From the NCBI GenBank assembly GCA_002431305.1, contig DJEG01000059.1, positions 1-5,601 of the forward strand: 5,601 bases of DNA, in the 5' to 3' direction. Of this stretch, positions 1 to 5,601 are shown piece after piece. The translations under genes were made by a program, and so were the position numbers. The notes beneath the pieces were generated by a model. It searched no databases and was not told the DNA's origin. It was given only the letters and a program-made list of their open reading frames with translations. How positions within the stretch are numbered: position 1 is the stretch's first letter; each line of letters begins with the position of its first letter. The DNA is from Ruminococcaceae bacterium UBA5904 (GTDB lineage: Bacteria > Bacillota > Clostridia > Oscillospirales > Acutalibacteraceae).

Positions 1-27
1 AAACATAACAAAATTTTAAAATAATAT

Positions 28-56
28 TTGACACTAATTCACATAACGAGTACAAT
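28..56 (+). promoter_or_regulatory. Sigma-A type promoter of the flavoprotein operon
   Basis: A perfect -35 box TTGACA (28-33) is followed after exactly 17 bases by TACAAT (51-56), one mismatch from the -10 consensus. Transcription would begin near position 63, leaving a leader of about 25 bases before the first start codon. This is the only promoter seen for both flavoprotein genes. The strength of the boxes suggests steady housekeeping expression, which is inference. Confidence 0.85.
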
Positions 57-77
57 ATCTTTATTAAATACCGAACG

Positions 78-83
78 GGAGGT
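78..83 (+). promoter_or_regulatory. RBS that favours a TTG start for the first flavoprotein
   Basis: GGAGGT at 78-83 is a full-strength Shine-Dalgarno sequence. It touches the ATG at 84, which is too close for normal initiation. The in-frame TTG at 90 lies 7 bases after GGAGG, a typical distance. The site therefore argues that translation starts at TTG 90, shortening the protein by two residues. Confidence 0.7.
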
Positions 84-89
84 ATGAAT

Positions 90-1349
90 TTGAAAACGCT
101 TGCGATAATCGGAGGCGGAATATCGGGCTGTTCTGCGGCCATAGAATCCGCGCGTTATTTTAAAGGAAAAAATATAAAATACAATATCGTAATTTTCGAA
201 TCCCTCCCGTATGTGTGCAAAAAACTGCTCGTCACGGGCAACGGCCGGTGTAATATTTTAAACGAGGACGCTTCAGCCGAAAACTATCACGGTGACCCTG
301 AATTCATAAAATCTGTTTTTTCCCTGTTCGGGACTAAAAAAAACAAAGAATTCTTAAAATCCATCGGTATTTTAACGCAAACAGAAGAAGCGGGCAGAAT
401 CTACCCGATGTCCGGCAGGGCTTCATCCGTACGGGACGCAGTAGAGAACGAACTCGAAAGGCTTAACATAAAAGTTATTTCCGGCGAAAAAATAGAATCG
501 GTAAGAAAAAACGGCGGTTCATTTATTCTGAATAATAAATACACAGCCGACTGCCTTATTATAACGGGCGGAGGTATGTCATCCCCCGCGCACGGCTCGG
601 ACGGCTCATGCATTGATATTCTCTCTTCTCTCAGCTTTAAAATCAAAACTCCCGTACCCGCGCTCGTTCCGCTGATTTTCGAAAAATGCGATAAATCGTT
701 AAAAGGCGTGCGCGCCATGGGAAGCGTGTCCGTTCTGATTAACGGAAAAACCGCGGACAAATCGTTCGGAGAACTCCAGTTTACAGACTACGGACTTTCG
801 GGAATCCCGGCAATGGAGGTTTCAGCCTCTGCGTCCCGGCTTCTTAACAATAAAAACAGCTGTGTAACGGCAAGAATTTCACTTGTTCCTCAGCTTAATG
901 AAAAACAGATAATTGATTTTATATTATCAAGAAAAAAAGCGAGCCCGGGGCTGTCTTCGGCAAGCGTACTCTGCGGATTCATGAATGAAAAACTCGCCGT
1001 TTCCAAACTTAAAAAGGCAAAAATACAGCCGTCGGCAAAAATCGAAACCGTCGGCAAAAACGATATAAAAAAACTCGCAGATATTATAAAGAACGAGGAT
1101 TTTACAATAAAATCGACAGCGCCGTTTAACATGTCGCAGGTCACGTCGGGCGGAGTTGTTACGGACGAATTTTTTACCTCCATGCAGTCTAAAAAAATGC
1201 CGTCACTCTTTGCCGCCGGCGAGGTTCTCGACGTTGACGGCAAATGCGGAGGCTACAATCTTTCGTGGTGCATTTCGTCCGGCAGAACGGCAGGACTCGC
1301 AGCGGCAAAATACATAATCGGAGAAAGTAAACATGCTCAGAATAAATGA
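90..1349 (+). CDS. HI0933/YhiN/BaiN-family FAD-binding oxidoreductase
   Basis: Predicted cytosolic flavoprotein of the HI0933 family (COG2081; includes E. coli YhiN and the clostridial BaiN). The TTG start gives 419 residues, normal for the family; an ATG at 84 would add two residues but abuts the RBS. The N-terminus carries the dinucleotide-binding loop GGGISG (about 8-13), with the acidic residue E37 at the end of the second strand. Next comes the family signature KKLLVTGNGRCN (about 44-55). A second FAD-contacting segment follows the family pattern near the C-terminus: TSGGVV, then AGEVLDVDGKCGGYNLSW (about 370-395). The middle of the protein would form the inserted barrel and helical domain. 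The family binds FAD and uses NAD(P)H in some members; BaiN has been linked to bile acid dehydroxylation, but substrates are mostly unproven and none should be assigned here. The end overlaps the next gene by 17 bases, so the two are probably co-translated. Confidence 0.93.
   Translation: MKTLAIIGGGISGCSAAIESARYFKGKNIKYNIVIFESLPYVCKKLLVTGNGRCNILNEDASAENYHGDPEFIKSVFSLFGTKKNKEFLKSIGILTQTEEAGRIYPMSGRASSVRDAVENELERLNIKVISGEKIESVRKNGGSFILNNKYTADCLIITGGGMSSPAHGSDGSCIDILSSLSFKIKTPVPALVPLIFEKCDKSLKGVRAMGSVSVLINGKTADKSFGELQFTDYGLSGIPAMEVSASASRLLNNKNSCVTARISLVPQLNEKQIIDFILSRKKASPGLSSASVLCGFMNEKLAVSKLKKAKIQPSAKIETVGKNDIKKLADIIKNEDFTIKSTAPFNMSQVTSGGVVTDEFFTSMQSKKMPSLFAAGEVLDVDGKCGGYNLSWCISSGRTAGLAAAKYIIGESKHAQNK
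1320..1323 (+). promoter_or_regulatory. RBS of the second flavoprotein, inside the upstream gene
   Basis: GGAG (1320-1323) lies 9 bases before the ATG at 1333 and is embedded in the last codons of the preceding gene. With the 17-base frame overlap (1333-1349), this fits translational coupling of the pair. Confidence 0.65.
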
Positions 1350-2931
1350 AATATCACTGCCCTTGGGCGAAAACACCGCGGTTTTAAAAAAGGAAGCCGC
1401 AAAAATCATAGGCGTATCACCCGATGAATTTACATCGTTTTCAATATCGAGAGAGTCTATAGATTCGAGAAAAAAGAACAATATAAAAATGATATACTCC
1501 GTAGACATCGAACTCGAATCGGGAGAAGAGGACATAGCCTCGGGATTTGAATTAAAAAAGGTTATGTACCGAAAAAAATACGAATATGTTATCCCCGAAT
1601 GCAAACGCACTTCGGCTCTGCGCCCCGTTATCGCCGGATTCGGTCCCGCGGGGATGTTCTGCGGGCTTATTCTCGCACAGGCGGGTCTGCGTCCGATTAT
1701 ATTAGAGCGCGGAAACGACGTTGAAACGAGAACGAAGGATGTTAAATGCTTTTGGGCAAACAGACTTCTTAATACCGAGTCAAACGTCCAGTTCGGCGAG
1801 GGAGGCGCAGGCACGTTTTCCGACGGAAAACTCACGACGGGAATTAAGGACGGCAGAGTCAGAGAGGTTTTCAACAGACTTTACAACCACGGCGCACCCG
1901 AGGATATTCTATACTCGGCAAGACCGCACATAGGCACAGACAAACTCGGCGGGGTCGTTAAAAATATCCGCGAGGATATAATATCAATGGGCGGAGAAGT
2001 TCATTTCGGCTGTAAACTCACTAATATTATATATGCCAACGATTTTATTCACGGCGTTGAGTATACAACCGTCTCAGGTGAAGTAAAGGATATAGAAACG
2101 GACTGCCTTGTTCTGTGCATAGGTCACTCCGCACGCGATACCGTAAAAATGCTCTTTGACAGAGGCGTCAGAATGGAGCAGAAGGCTTTTTCGGTCGGAA
2201 CGAGAATCGAACACCCTCAGGAACTTATTAACAAAGCGCAGTACGGCTCGGAGTGGAACAATCCTCTGCTCGGCGCCGCCGACTATAAGTTGTCGAATCA
2301 TCCCTCGCACGGCAGGGGCGGATATACGTTCTGTATGTGCCCGGGGGGCACCGTCGTAGCCGCGTCAAGCGAGGAGGGCGGAATGGTCGTCAACGGTATG
2401 AGCGAGTACGCACGCGACGGAGAGAATGCAAATACCGCACTGCTCGTAGGACTCGAACCCGGTACGTTCGGAAGCGATGACCCGCTTGCCGGAATCGAAC
2501 TTCAAAGAAAGATTGAACGCGCGGGATTCGTACAGGGCGGAGGCGACTACACCGCGCCCGCTCAGCTCGTAGGCGATTTTTTAAACGACAGAAAATCAAC
2601 AAAACTCGGCGCCGTCAGACCGACATGCCCGACGGGAGTCGCGCTCGGCGATATACGAACCGTTCTTCCGGAATACGTCACAAAAACGATAGCCGAAGCA
2701 ATTGTTGCTTTTGATAAAAAACTGAAAAATTACGCTCTGCCCGACGCAGTCCTGACTGCACCCGAAAGCAGAAGCTCGTCCCCCGTCAGAATACTGAGAG
2801 ACGAATTCATGCAGACTAACATCCGCGGGCTCTACCCGTGCGGAGAGGGCGCGGGATATGCCGGAGGAATCGTCTCAGCAGCAGTCGACGGAATAAAGTG
2901 CGCCGAAGCCGTACTTAACGACGAAACATAA
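1333..2931 (+). CDS. COG2509-family FAD-dependent dehydrogenase
   Basis: Predicted cytosolic flavoprotein of 532 residues, matching the usual length of the uncharacterised COG2509 FAD-dependent dehydrogenases. Residues 1-95 form a small alpha/beta N-terminal domain that precedes the FAD fold in this family. The dinucleotide-binding loop GFGPAG is at 102-107, and the strand-end acidic residue with its arginine is E125-R126. The conserved FGEGGAGTFSDGKL is at 154-167 and RPHIGTDKL at about 197-205. Near the C-terminus are TAPESRSSSPVRI (about 475-487) and GLYPCGEGAGYAGGIVSAA (about 499-517), the segment expected to close over the flavin. All expected motifs are intact and there is no sign of damage. 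The reaction is unknown; NAD(P)H-linked oxidation or reduction is inferred from the fold. It is the second gene of the operon, overlaps the first by 17 bases, and is followed by a terminator. The name is secure at family level only. Confidence 0.94.
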   Translation: MLRINEISLPLGENTAVLKKEAAKIIGVSPDEFTSFSISRESIDSRKKNNIKMIYSVDIELESGEEDIASGFELKKVMYRKKYEYVIPECKRTSALRPVIAGFGPAGMFCGLILAQAGLRPIILERGNDVETRTKDVKCFWANRLLNTESNVQFGEGGAGTFSDGKLTTGIKDGRVREVFNRLYNHGAPEDILYSARPHIGTDKLGGVVKNIREDIISMGGEVHFGCKLTNIIYANDFIHGVEYTTVSGEVKDIETDCLVLCIGHSARDTVKMLFDRGVRMEQKAFSVGTRIEHPQELINKAQYGSEWNNPLLGAADYKLSNHPSHGRGGYTFCMCPGGTVVAASSEEGGMVVNGMSEYARDGENANTALLVGLEPGTFGSDDPLAGIELQRKIERAGFVQGGGDYTAPAQLVGDFLNDRKSTKLGAVRPTCPTGVALGDIRTVLPEYVTKTIAEAIVAFDKKLKNYALPDAVLTAPESRSSSPVRILRDEFMQTNIRGLYPCGEGAGYAGGIVSAAVDGIKCAEAVLNDET

Positions 2932-2948
2932 AAATACAAAATGTAATA

Positions 2949-2990
2949 AAAACCGCTCGCCGCCTAAAGTGCTGAGCGGTTTTATTATCG
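2949..2990 (+). terminator. Intrinsic terminator of the flavoprotein operon
   Basis: A 10-base-pair stem pairs AAAACCGCTC (2949-2958) with GAGCGGTTTT (2974-2983) around a 15-base loop, followed by TTATT. It starts 17 bases after the stop codon. Read on the other strand, the same hairpin is followed by TTTTTATTACATTTTG, so it can also serve as a back-up terminator for the convergent membrane-protein gene. Confidence 0.85.
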
Positions 2991-3032
2991 AAAAACAACA
3001 AAACGGACGGAGAACAATTACATTCTCCGTCC
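2991..3032 (-). terminator. Intrinsic terminator of the lysine-rich membrane protein gene
   Basis: A perfect 10-base-pair inverted repeat pairs GGACGGAGAA (3005-3014) with TTCTCCGTCC (3023-3032) around the 8-base loop CAATTACA. On the - strand the stem is followed by a T-rich run (GTTTTGTTGTTTTTC). It sits 29 bases past the - strand stop codon. On the + strand no comparable T run follows, so it acts mainly for the - strand gene. Confidence 0.85.
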
Positions 3033-3061
3033 AAATTTATTATTAGATTTTAACTGTAAAC

Positions 3062-4186
3062 TTAATAGTTTACATCCCACTTGGTCTGATACTCAAGACC
3101 GATACGGCAGTTGTCTACGGTTATAAACGCAACGCCCGCTTTAGTAAACTTCATGTATGAGGGGCAGTCAGTCTCAATGTGAGTGATTCTGCCGGAAGCC
3201 TTGTCAATGGTTGCGGTGATGTTTCCGCCTACGTAGTCGTTGGCAAGTCCCTCAAGTTTAACCATACTGCCGGCAGCAGCGGTAACCTCGGACTCATCAA
3301 CAGTCGGAAGTATGCACGAAGTGTTGGTTCCGTCATCGGGAGCCTGGTCGGTCGAATTCATCTTGATAAATACGGTATATGTATCGCCGTTATCCGTGCA
3401 TGTTGCCTCGCTTACCATATCTGCGGTGAGGTTCTGCGCGTTCTTTCCGGGGAATTTACTTGCCATATCTGCGCCGGAGTAATCTGTCTTTGTCGTGTCC
3501 TCTTTAAGGAACGAACCCATAAGTTTCTGCGCGATACCCGCAATCGTCGAGTTGTCGCCTATTTCAAGAACATTGTTATAGTTAAGAGTATTCGAATAAA
3601 CCTGAGAAACGGATTTAGCCTCTGCAAGAGTCTTTGCGTGAGCCGACTTATAGTAAGCTACAACGCCTGCGGGAGTCGAAAGGTCTCCTGCGTCTGCGGG
3701 GGTGTCCTCAGCTGTACCGCCGGCAGTGTTTGAAGCAGGCTCTGCGCTGTTATTTGACGGAGTCGGGGTCGGGGTCGTATTAGCCGGAGTCGTGTTATTC
3801 GTATTAGGCGACGGACTCTGAGTAGGTGTCTCGGAAGAACTGCCGGAGCCTATCGAACCGGTGAGAATTCCGAAGAACGTATATCCGAGAATACCTGTAG
3901 TTCCGAGAACTGCTATAATAAGAATAATAGCAAGGAATCTCGTCCAGCGCGCACGGCGTTTCTCTACTTTAAGAGAATGAACCTTTGCTTCTTTTCTCAA
4001 AGCCTTAATCTCGGCTTTTTCCGCTTTTTTTTCGAGCTTTGCCTTCTTTTTGGGAGAAAGCTCCTTTTCGTTTTTCTGTTTCTTTTCTTTTTTCTTGCCC
4101 TTTTTACCTTTTACATCGGCGTCAGGCGCCGCGGTTTCGGCAAGTTCGGTTTTTGCTTCCTTATTGCCAAGCTCTAAATCAGCCAT
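3062..4186 (-). CDS. Type II membrane protein with Lys-rich cytoplasmic tail, function unknown
   Basis: Protein of 374 residues that I do not recognise as a named family. Residues 1-83 are highly charged, with about 22 lysines in residues 26-80 (KGKKGKKKEKKQKNEK and similar), probably partly helical or coiled-coil. A single hydrophobic helix runs from about 84 to 108 (FLAIILIIAVLGTTGILGY then TFFGIL). Positive charge before the helix and no cleavage site suggest the N-terminus stays inside and the rest is outside. Residues 111-168 are a flexible Thr/Pro/Ser/Asn/Gly linker of the wall-spanning type. Residues 169-374 form a folded outer domain that opens with helices (AGVVAYYKSAHAKTLAEAKS) and continues with likely beta strands. 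It has cysteines at 263, 291, 341 and 360, enough for two disulfides. The longest open frame starts at 4228, but ATG 4186 has AAGAGG 8 bases upstream, and the predicted promoter leaves almost no leader before 4228. It is monocistronic. A sensor, adhesin or envelope-maintenance role is possible but unproven. Confidence 0.92.
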   Translation of the reverse strand: MADLELGNKEAKTELAETAAPDADVKGKKGKKKEKKQKNEKELSPKKKAKLEKKAEKAEIKALRKEAKVHSLKVEKRRARWTRFLAIILIIAVLGTTGILGYTFFGILTGSIGSGSSSETPTQSPSPNTNNTTPANTTPTPTPSNNSAEPASNTAGGTAEDTPADAGDLSTPAGVVAYYKSAHAKTLAEAKSVSQVYSNTLNYNNVLEIGDNSTIAGIAQKLMGSFLKEDTTKTDYSGADMASKFPGKNAQNLTADMVSEATCTDNGDTYTVFIKMNSTDQAPDDGTNTSCILPTVDESEVTAAAGSMVKLEGLANDYVGGNITATIDKASGRITHIETDCPSYMKFTKAGVAFITVDNCRIGLEYQTKWDVNY

Positions 4187-4194
4187 TGTACTAA

Positions 4195-4200
4195 CCTCTT
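4195..4200 (-). promoter_or_regulatory. RBS that sets the start of the Lys-rich membrane protein
   Basis: On the - strand, AAGAGG (4200 down to 4195) is followed by 8 bases and then the ATG ending at 4186. The upstream in-frame ATGs at 4228 and 4204 lack a comparable site, so this RBS picks the 374-residue form. Confidence 0.75.
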
Positions 4201-4238
4201 TCATAAAAAAATAAGTACTTGAGTCCATTTACCCTTAT

Positions 4239-4268
4239 AATATACAACATCCGCGCTTAAAAAGTCAA
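4239..4268 (-). promoter_or_regulatory. Promoter of the Lys-rich membrane protein gene
   Basis: Read on the - strand, TTGACT (4268-4263) is followed after 18 bases by TATATT (4244-4239). Transcription would start near 4232, leaving a leader of about 45 bases before the chosen ATG. It points away from the promoter at 4360-4387. Confidence 0.75.
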
Positions 4269-4359
4269 CAGATTATTAAAAAAATATTATTGTTAACAAA
4301 TTCTATATAGTTTTATAGTGCAAATATTTTTTTACAGCCCGTTTTTTGCCTTTAAAGTA
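4269..4359. other. AT-rich divergent intergenic core with a small palindrome
   Basis: This spacer lies between two outward-facing promoters and is rich in A and T runs. It holds a perfect 10-base palindrome, TTGTTAACAA (4290-4299), and a weaker CTATA/TATAG inverted repeat (4303-4307 with 4314-4318). Either could be a regulator site serving both genes, but short AT-rich palindromes are common by chance here. No open frame with an RBS was found. Confidence 0.3.
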
Positions 4360-4387
4360 TTGATTTTTTGCTTAAAACAGATATAAT
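4360..4387 (+). promoter_or_regulatory. Promoter of the small secreted protein gene
   Basis: TTGATT (4360-4365) is followed after 16 bases by a perfect -10 box TATAAT (4382-4387). Transcription should begin near 4394. The longest open frame of the gene would begin with a TTG at 4387, inside the -10 box, so that longer start is ruled out if the promoter is real. Confidence 0.78.
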
Positions 4388-4419
4388 TGTTGTATAACCA
4401 ATTCAATAATTCACAAAAC

Positions 4420-4424
4420 GGAGG
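4420..4424 (+). promoter_or_regulatory. RBS of the small secreted protein gene
   Basis: GGAGG (4420-4424) sits 7 bases before the ATG at 4432. It is a strong, ideally spaced site, consistent with high expression, and it fixes the start directly before the signal peptide. Confidence 0.85.
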
Positions 4425-4431
4425 AGATTCC

Positions 4432-4887
4432 ATGAAAAAATTAATTTCTGTTTTACTTGTTCTCACCATGCTCGTATCGTTCCCCGCCGTTATAGCTTAC
4501 GCTGCGGACGGAGATTATCAGACGTATTATATTTCATATGAGGTTCAGAACAAGGGCTGTTACATTCAGCCTCTCGACGGATATGACCAGTACGTTGAGC
4601 CCGGTGCGGATTTTAAGTTCACAATTGAAGTTGAGCGCGACGCAGACGGTAACCCCAAGTATACAAATGCCATGGCTATCGTCGAGGCTAACCACAAAAC
4701 TCTGACTCCCGACGAGCACGGCATTTACACTATAAGCGAGATAAATGAAGACACCAACATTCTCGTTTACCTTACGTTTGAGCAAAGTCAGGGCAATCTT
4801 GCCGCTTCGATTCTCGTAATGCTCAAGCAGATGTTCAAGGTTATCATTGAAGTTATCCGCAGTATCATTCTCGGAAACAAAACCTGA
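4432..4887 (+). CDS. Small secreted protein: beta-rich domain plus amphipathic C-terminal helix
   Basis: Protein of 151 residues, not recognised as a named gene. A classic signal peptide covers 1-24: KK, a hydrophobic core LISVLLVLTMLVSF, then AYA before A25, the likely cleavage point. Residues about 30-116 form one small beta-rich domain. Its pattern is a glycine-rich start, a V-x-P-G turn before FKFTIEV (61-67), then YTISEINEDTNILVYL (99-114). This resembles a single divergent InlB B-repeat or Ig-like unit, which usually occurs in tandem in larger surface proteins; that match is by eye. C43 is the only cysteine of the mature protein. Residues 122-147 form a strongly hydrophobic helix with K132, K136, E140 and R143 along one face, suggesting it lies on or in a membrane or self-associates. 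There is no LPXTG sorting signal and no lipobox. Promoter, RBS and terminator all flank it closely, so it is monocistronic. A surface or secreted binding protein is the best guess; function is unknown. Confidence 0.9.
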   Translation: MKKLISVLLVLTMLVSFPAVIAYAADGDYQTYYISYEVQNKGCYIQPLDGYDQYVEPGADFKFTIEVERDADGNPKYTNAMAIVEANHKTLTPDEHGIYTISEINEDTNILVYLTFEQSQGNLAASILVMLKQMFKVIIEVIRSIILGNKT

Positions 4888-4913
4888 TTAAACTTAAAAC
4901 ACAGAAAAACACA

Positions 4914-4950
4914 GGGACTGTAAATTCGTTTTTTTACAGTCCCCTTTTTA
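4914..4950 (+). terminator. Strong intrinsic terminator of the small secreted protein gene
   Basis: An 11-base-pair stem pairs GGGACTGTAAA (4914-4924) with TTTACAGTCCC (4933-4943) around an 8-base loop, followed by CTTTTTATT. On the - strand the stem is followed by TGTGTTTTTCTGTGTTTT, so it can also end the convergent GtrA-like gene, whose stop codon is only 7 bases from the stem. Confidence 0.9.
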
Positions 4951-5490
4951 TTAATTCTTTTTTTCCTTCTTAACTGCGGTATCCTCCTGGTTTCTGTAAA
5001 CAACGAATTTGCAGAACAGGAATTCGGTTATCATATTGCAAAGCATCGTAACAACGAGAACTATGTAATCGATTCCGCCGACAGACGCGAATTTTGCAGT
5101 ACAGTAATTTCCTATAACCGTTGACAGCGGAGTAAATACGAGATAATAGCCGAAAACTTTAAGCATGGCTATCGGAATGTTCGCCGCCGATTTGAACGTA
5201 AACTTTCTGTTTATCGTAAAGTTCCACAAAACGGAGAGTATCAGCGCGATGAGATACATCGGACCGTATTCATTCTCCATGATTTTTGCGAAAGTCTCGT
5301 GATTCGCCATAAGATTCTGAATGAAATCGGTTTTGACGATAACCTCGCTCATAAGCGTAAAACTGCCAAGCTGAATTATACCCGCAGAACATGAGAACAG
5401 CGCGAATTTAACAGCCTGCAAAGCGTTCTTTTTGCCCTGAGTTTTCTCTTCCGGCTTTTCAAGCCCGGTTTTTTCCTTAACCTCTGACAT
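4951..5490 (-). CDS. GtrA-like family integral membrane protein
   Basis: Protein of 179 residues with the four-helix GtrA-like architecture (Pfam PF04138). Predicted membrane helices are at about 29-51, 76-93, 109-130 and 141-164. The hallmark WNFTINRKFTF (89-99) follows the second helix, and a matching TEFLFCKFVVY (155-165) ends the fourth. The family takes part in moving or modifying lipid-linked sugars for cell-surface polysaccharides and teichoic acids, often beside a glycosyltransferase; no such partner is in this window. The usual family core is 120-150 residues. Here it is extended by a charged Lys/Glu N-terminal tail (1-28), an insertion between helices 1 and 2 (about 52-75), and a short Lys-rich tail (166-179). 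ATG 5490 is preferred over ATG 5508 because AAGGG lies 8 bases before it and the predicted promoter leaves almost no leader before 5508. The family call is firm; the substrate is unknown. Confidence 0.92.
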   Translation of the reverse strand: MSEVKEKTGLEKPEEKTQGKKNALQAVKFALFSCSAGIIQLGSFTLMSEVIVKTDFIQNLMANHETFAKIMENEYGPMYLIALILSVLWNFTINRKFTFKSAANIPIAMLKVFGYYLVFTPLSTVIGNYCTAKFASVGGIDYIVLVVTMLCNMITEFLFCKFVVYRNQEDTAVKKEKKN

Positions 5491-5498
5491 ACAACCAA

Positions 5499-5503
5499 CC
5501 CTT
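5499..5503 (-). promoter_or_regulatory. RBS that sets the start of the GtrA-like gene
   Basis: On the - strand AAGGG (5503-5499) is followed by 8 bases and then the ATG ending at 5490. The upstream ATG at 5508 would contain this site within its own coding sequence and has no RBS of its own. Confidence 0.7.
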
Positions 5504-5520
5504 TTCATTTTATTAGTATA

Positions 5521-5549
5521 ATTTTATCACATACATTTTCATTATTCAA
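5521..5549 (-). promoter_or_regulatory. Probable promoter of the GtrA-like gene
   Basis: Read on the - strand, TTGAAT (5549-5544) is followed after 17 bases by TAAAAT (5526-5521). Transcription would start near 5514, about 24 bases before the chosen ATG. The boxes are each imperfect, so this is less certain than the other promoters here. Positions 5550-5601 hold no gene that I can see. Confidence 0.55.
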
Positions 5550-5601
5550 TAACAATACTGAAAAATCAGTCTATTCCCTTGTAGAGTTACAATTGATGTG
5601 A

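Noticed and set aside
1029..1060. 13-base direct repeat CCGTCGGCAAAAA (1029-1041 and 1048-1060)
   Set aside because: The copies are 19 bases apart and so in different reading frames. The gene is intact and the repeat is too short and isolated to suggest a mobile or regulatory element.
1203..1874. Open frame of 223 codons on the - strand across the flavoprotein junction
   Set aside because: It lies antisense to two clear family members with intact motifs, has low-complexity Ser/Phe-rich content and matches no family I know. It is a shadow frame.
3179..3733. Open frame of 184 codons on the + strand opposite the Lys-rich membrane protein
   Set aside because: The - strand frame has a promoter, RBS, membrane topology and terminator. 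The + strand frame has none of these and an irregular Cys/Ser/Val-rich composition.
3740..3850. Repetitive GGAGTCGGGGTCGGGGTCG-like DNA
   Set aside because: It is the reverse complement of Thr/Pro/Ser codons in the extracellular linker of the - strand gene. It is low-complexity coding sequence, not a CRISPR array or an independent repeat.
4313..4318. Possible second + strand promoter using TTGTTA at 4290-4295
   Set aside because: The base run 17 bases downstream (TTATAG) is a poor -10 box, and a much better promoter with a perfect TATAAT lies at 4360-4387.
5557..5570. Small hairpin ACTGA-AAAA-TCAGT upstream of the GtrA-like gene
   Set aside because: It has only five base pairs, no T run follows on the + strand, and it lies upstream of the predicted promoter. 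It is probably chance in AT-rich DNA.
1..5601. Defence system, mobile element or attachment site
   Set aside because: No transposase, integrase, nuclease, toxin-antitoxin pair, terminal inverted repeats or tRNA gene is visible. Codon use looks uniform by eye across the five genes.

Overview
The window looks like chromosomal DNA from a low-to-moderate G+C Firmicute, most likely a gut-type member of Clostridia (Oscillospiraceae/Ruminococcaceae-like). Reasons: strong GGAGG-type ribosome binding sites, sigma-A style promoters in AT-rich gaps, compact intrinsic terminators, a HI0933/BaiN-type flavoprotein beside a COG2509 flavoprotein, and lysine-rich envelope proteins. The taxonomic placement is inference from style; no rRNA or marker gene is present.

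Layout. (1) Positions 1-2990: a promoter (TTGACA-17-TACAAT) drives a two-gene operon on the + strand. It encodes a HI0933/YhiN/BaiN-family flavoprotein and a COG2509-family FAD-dependent dehydrogenase. The reading frames overlap by 17 bases and the operon ends at an intrinsic terminator. (2) Positions 2991-4268: a convergent - strand gene for a 374-residue type II (signal-anchor) membrane protein of unknown function. It has a very lysine-rich cytoplasmic tail, one membrane helix, a Thr/Pro/Ser/Asn linker and an extracellular domain with four cysteines. It has its own terminator and promoter. (3) Positions 4269-4950: an AT-rich divergent promoter region, then a + strand gene for a 151-residue secreted protein with a signal peptide, a small beta-rich domain and an amphipathic C-terminal helix, closed by a strong terminator. 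(4) Positions 4951-5601: a - strand gene for a GtrA-like four-helix membrane protein with its promoter.

The first two genes plausibly act as a pair of cytosolic flavin redox enzymes, with substrates that the sequence does not reveal. The other three are each transcribed alone and all point to the cell envelope, but nothing ties them into one pathway. For four of the five genes, RBS spacing or promoter position argues for a start downstream of the longest open frame. I see no mobile element, CRISPR array, tRNA, rRNA or riboswitch. I also see no strong evidence for an undescribed multi-gene system; the two uncharacterised envelope proteins are the most novel content.
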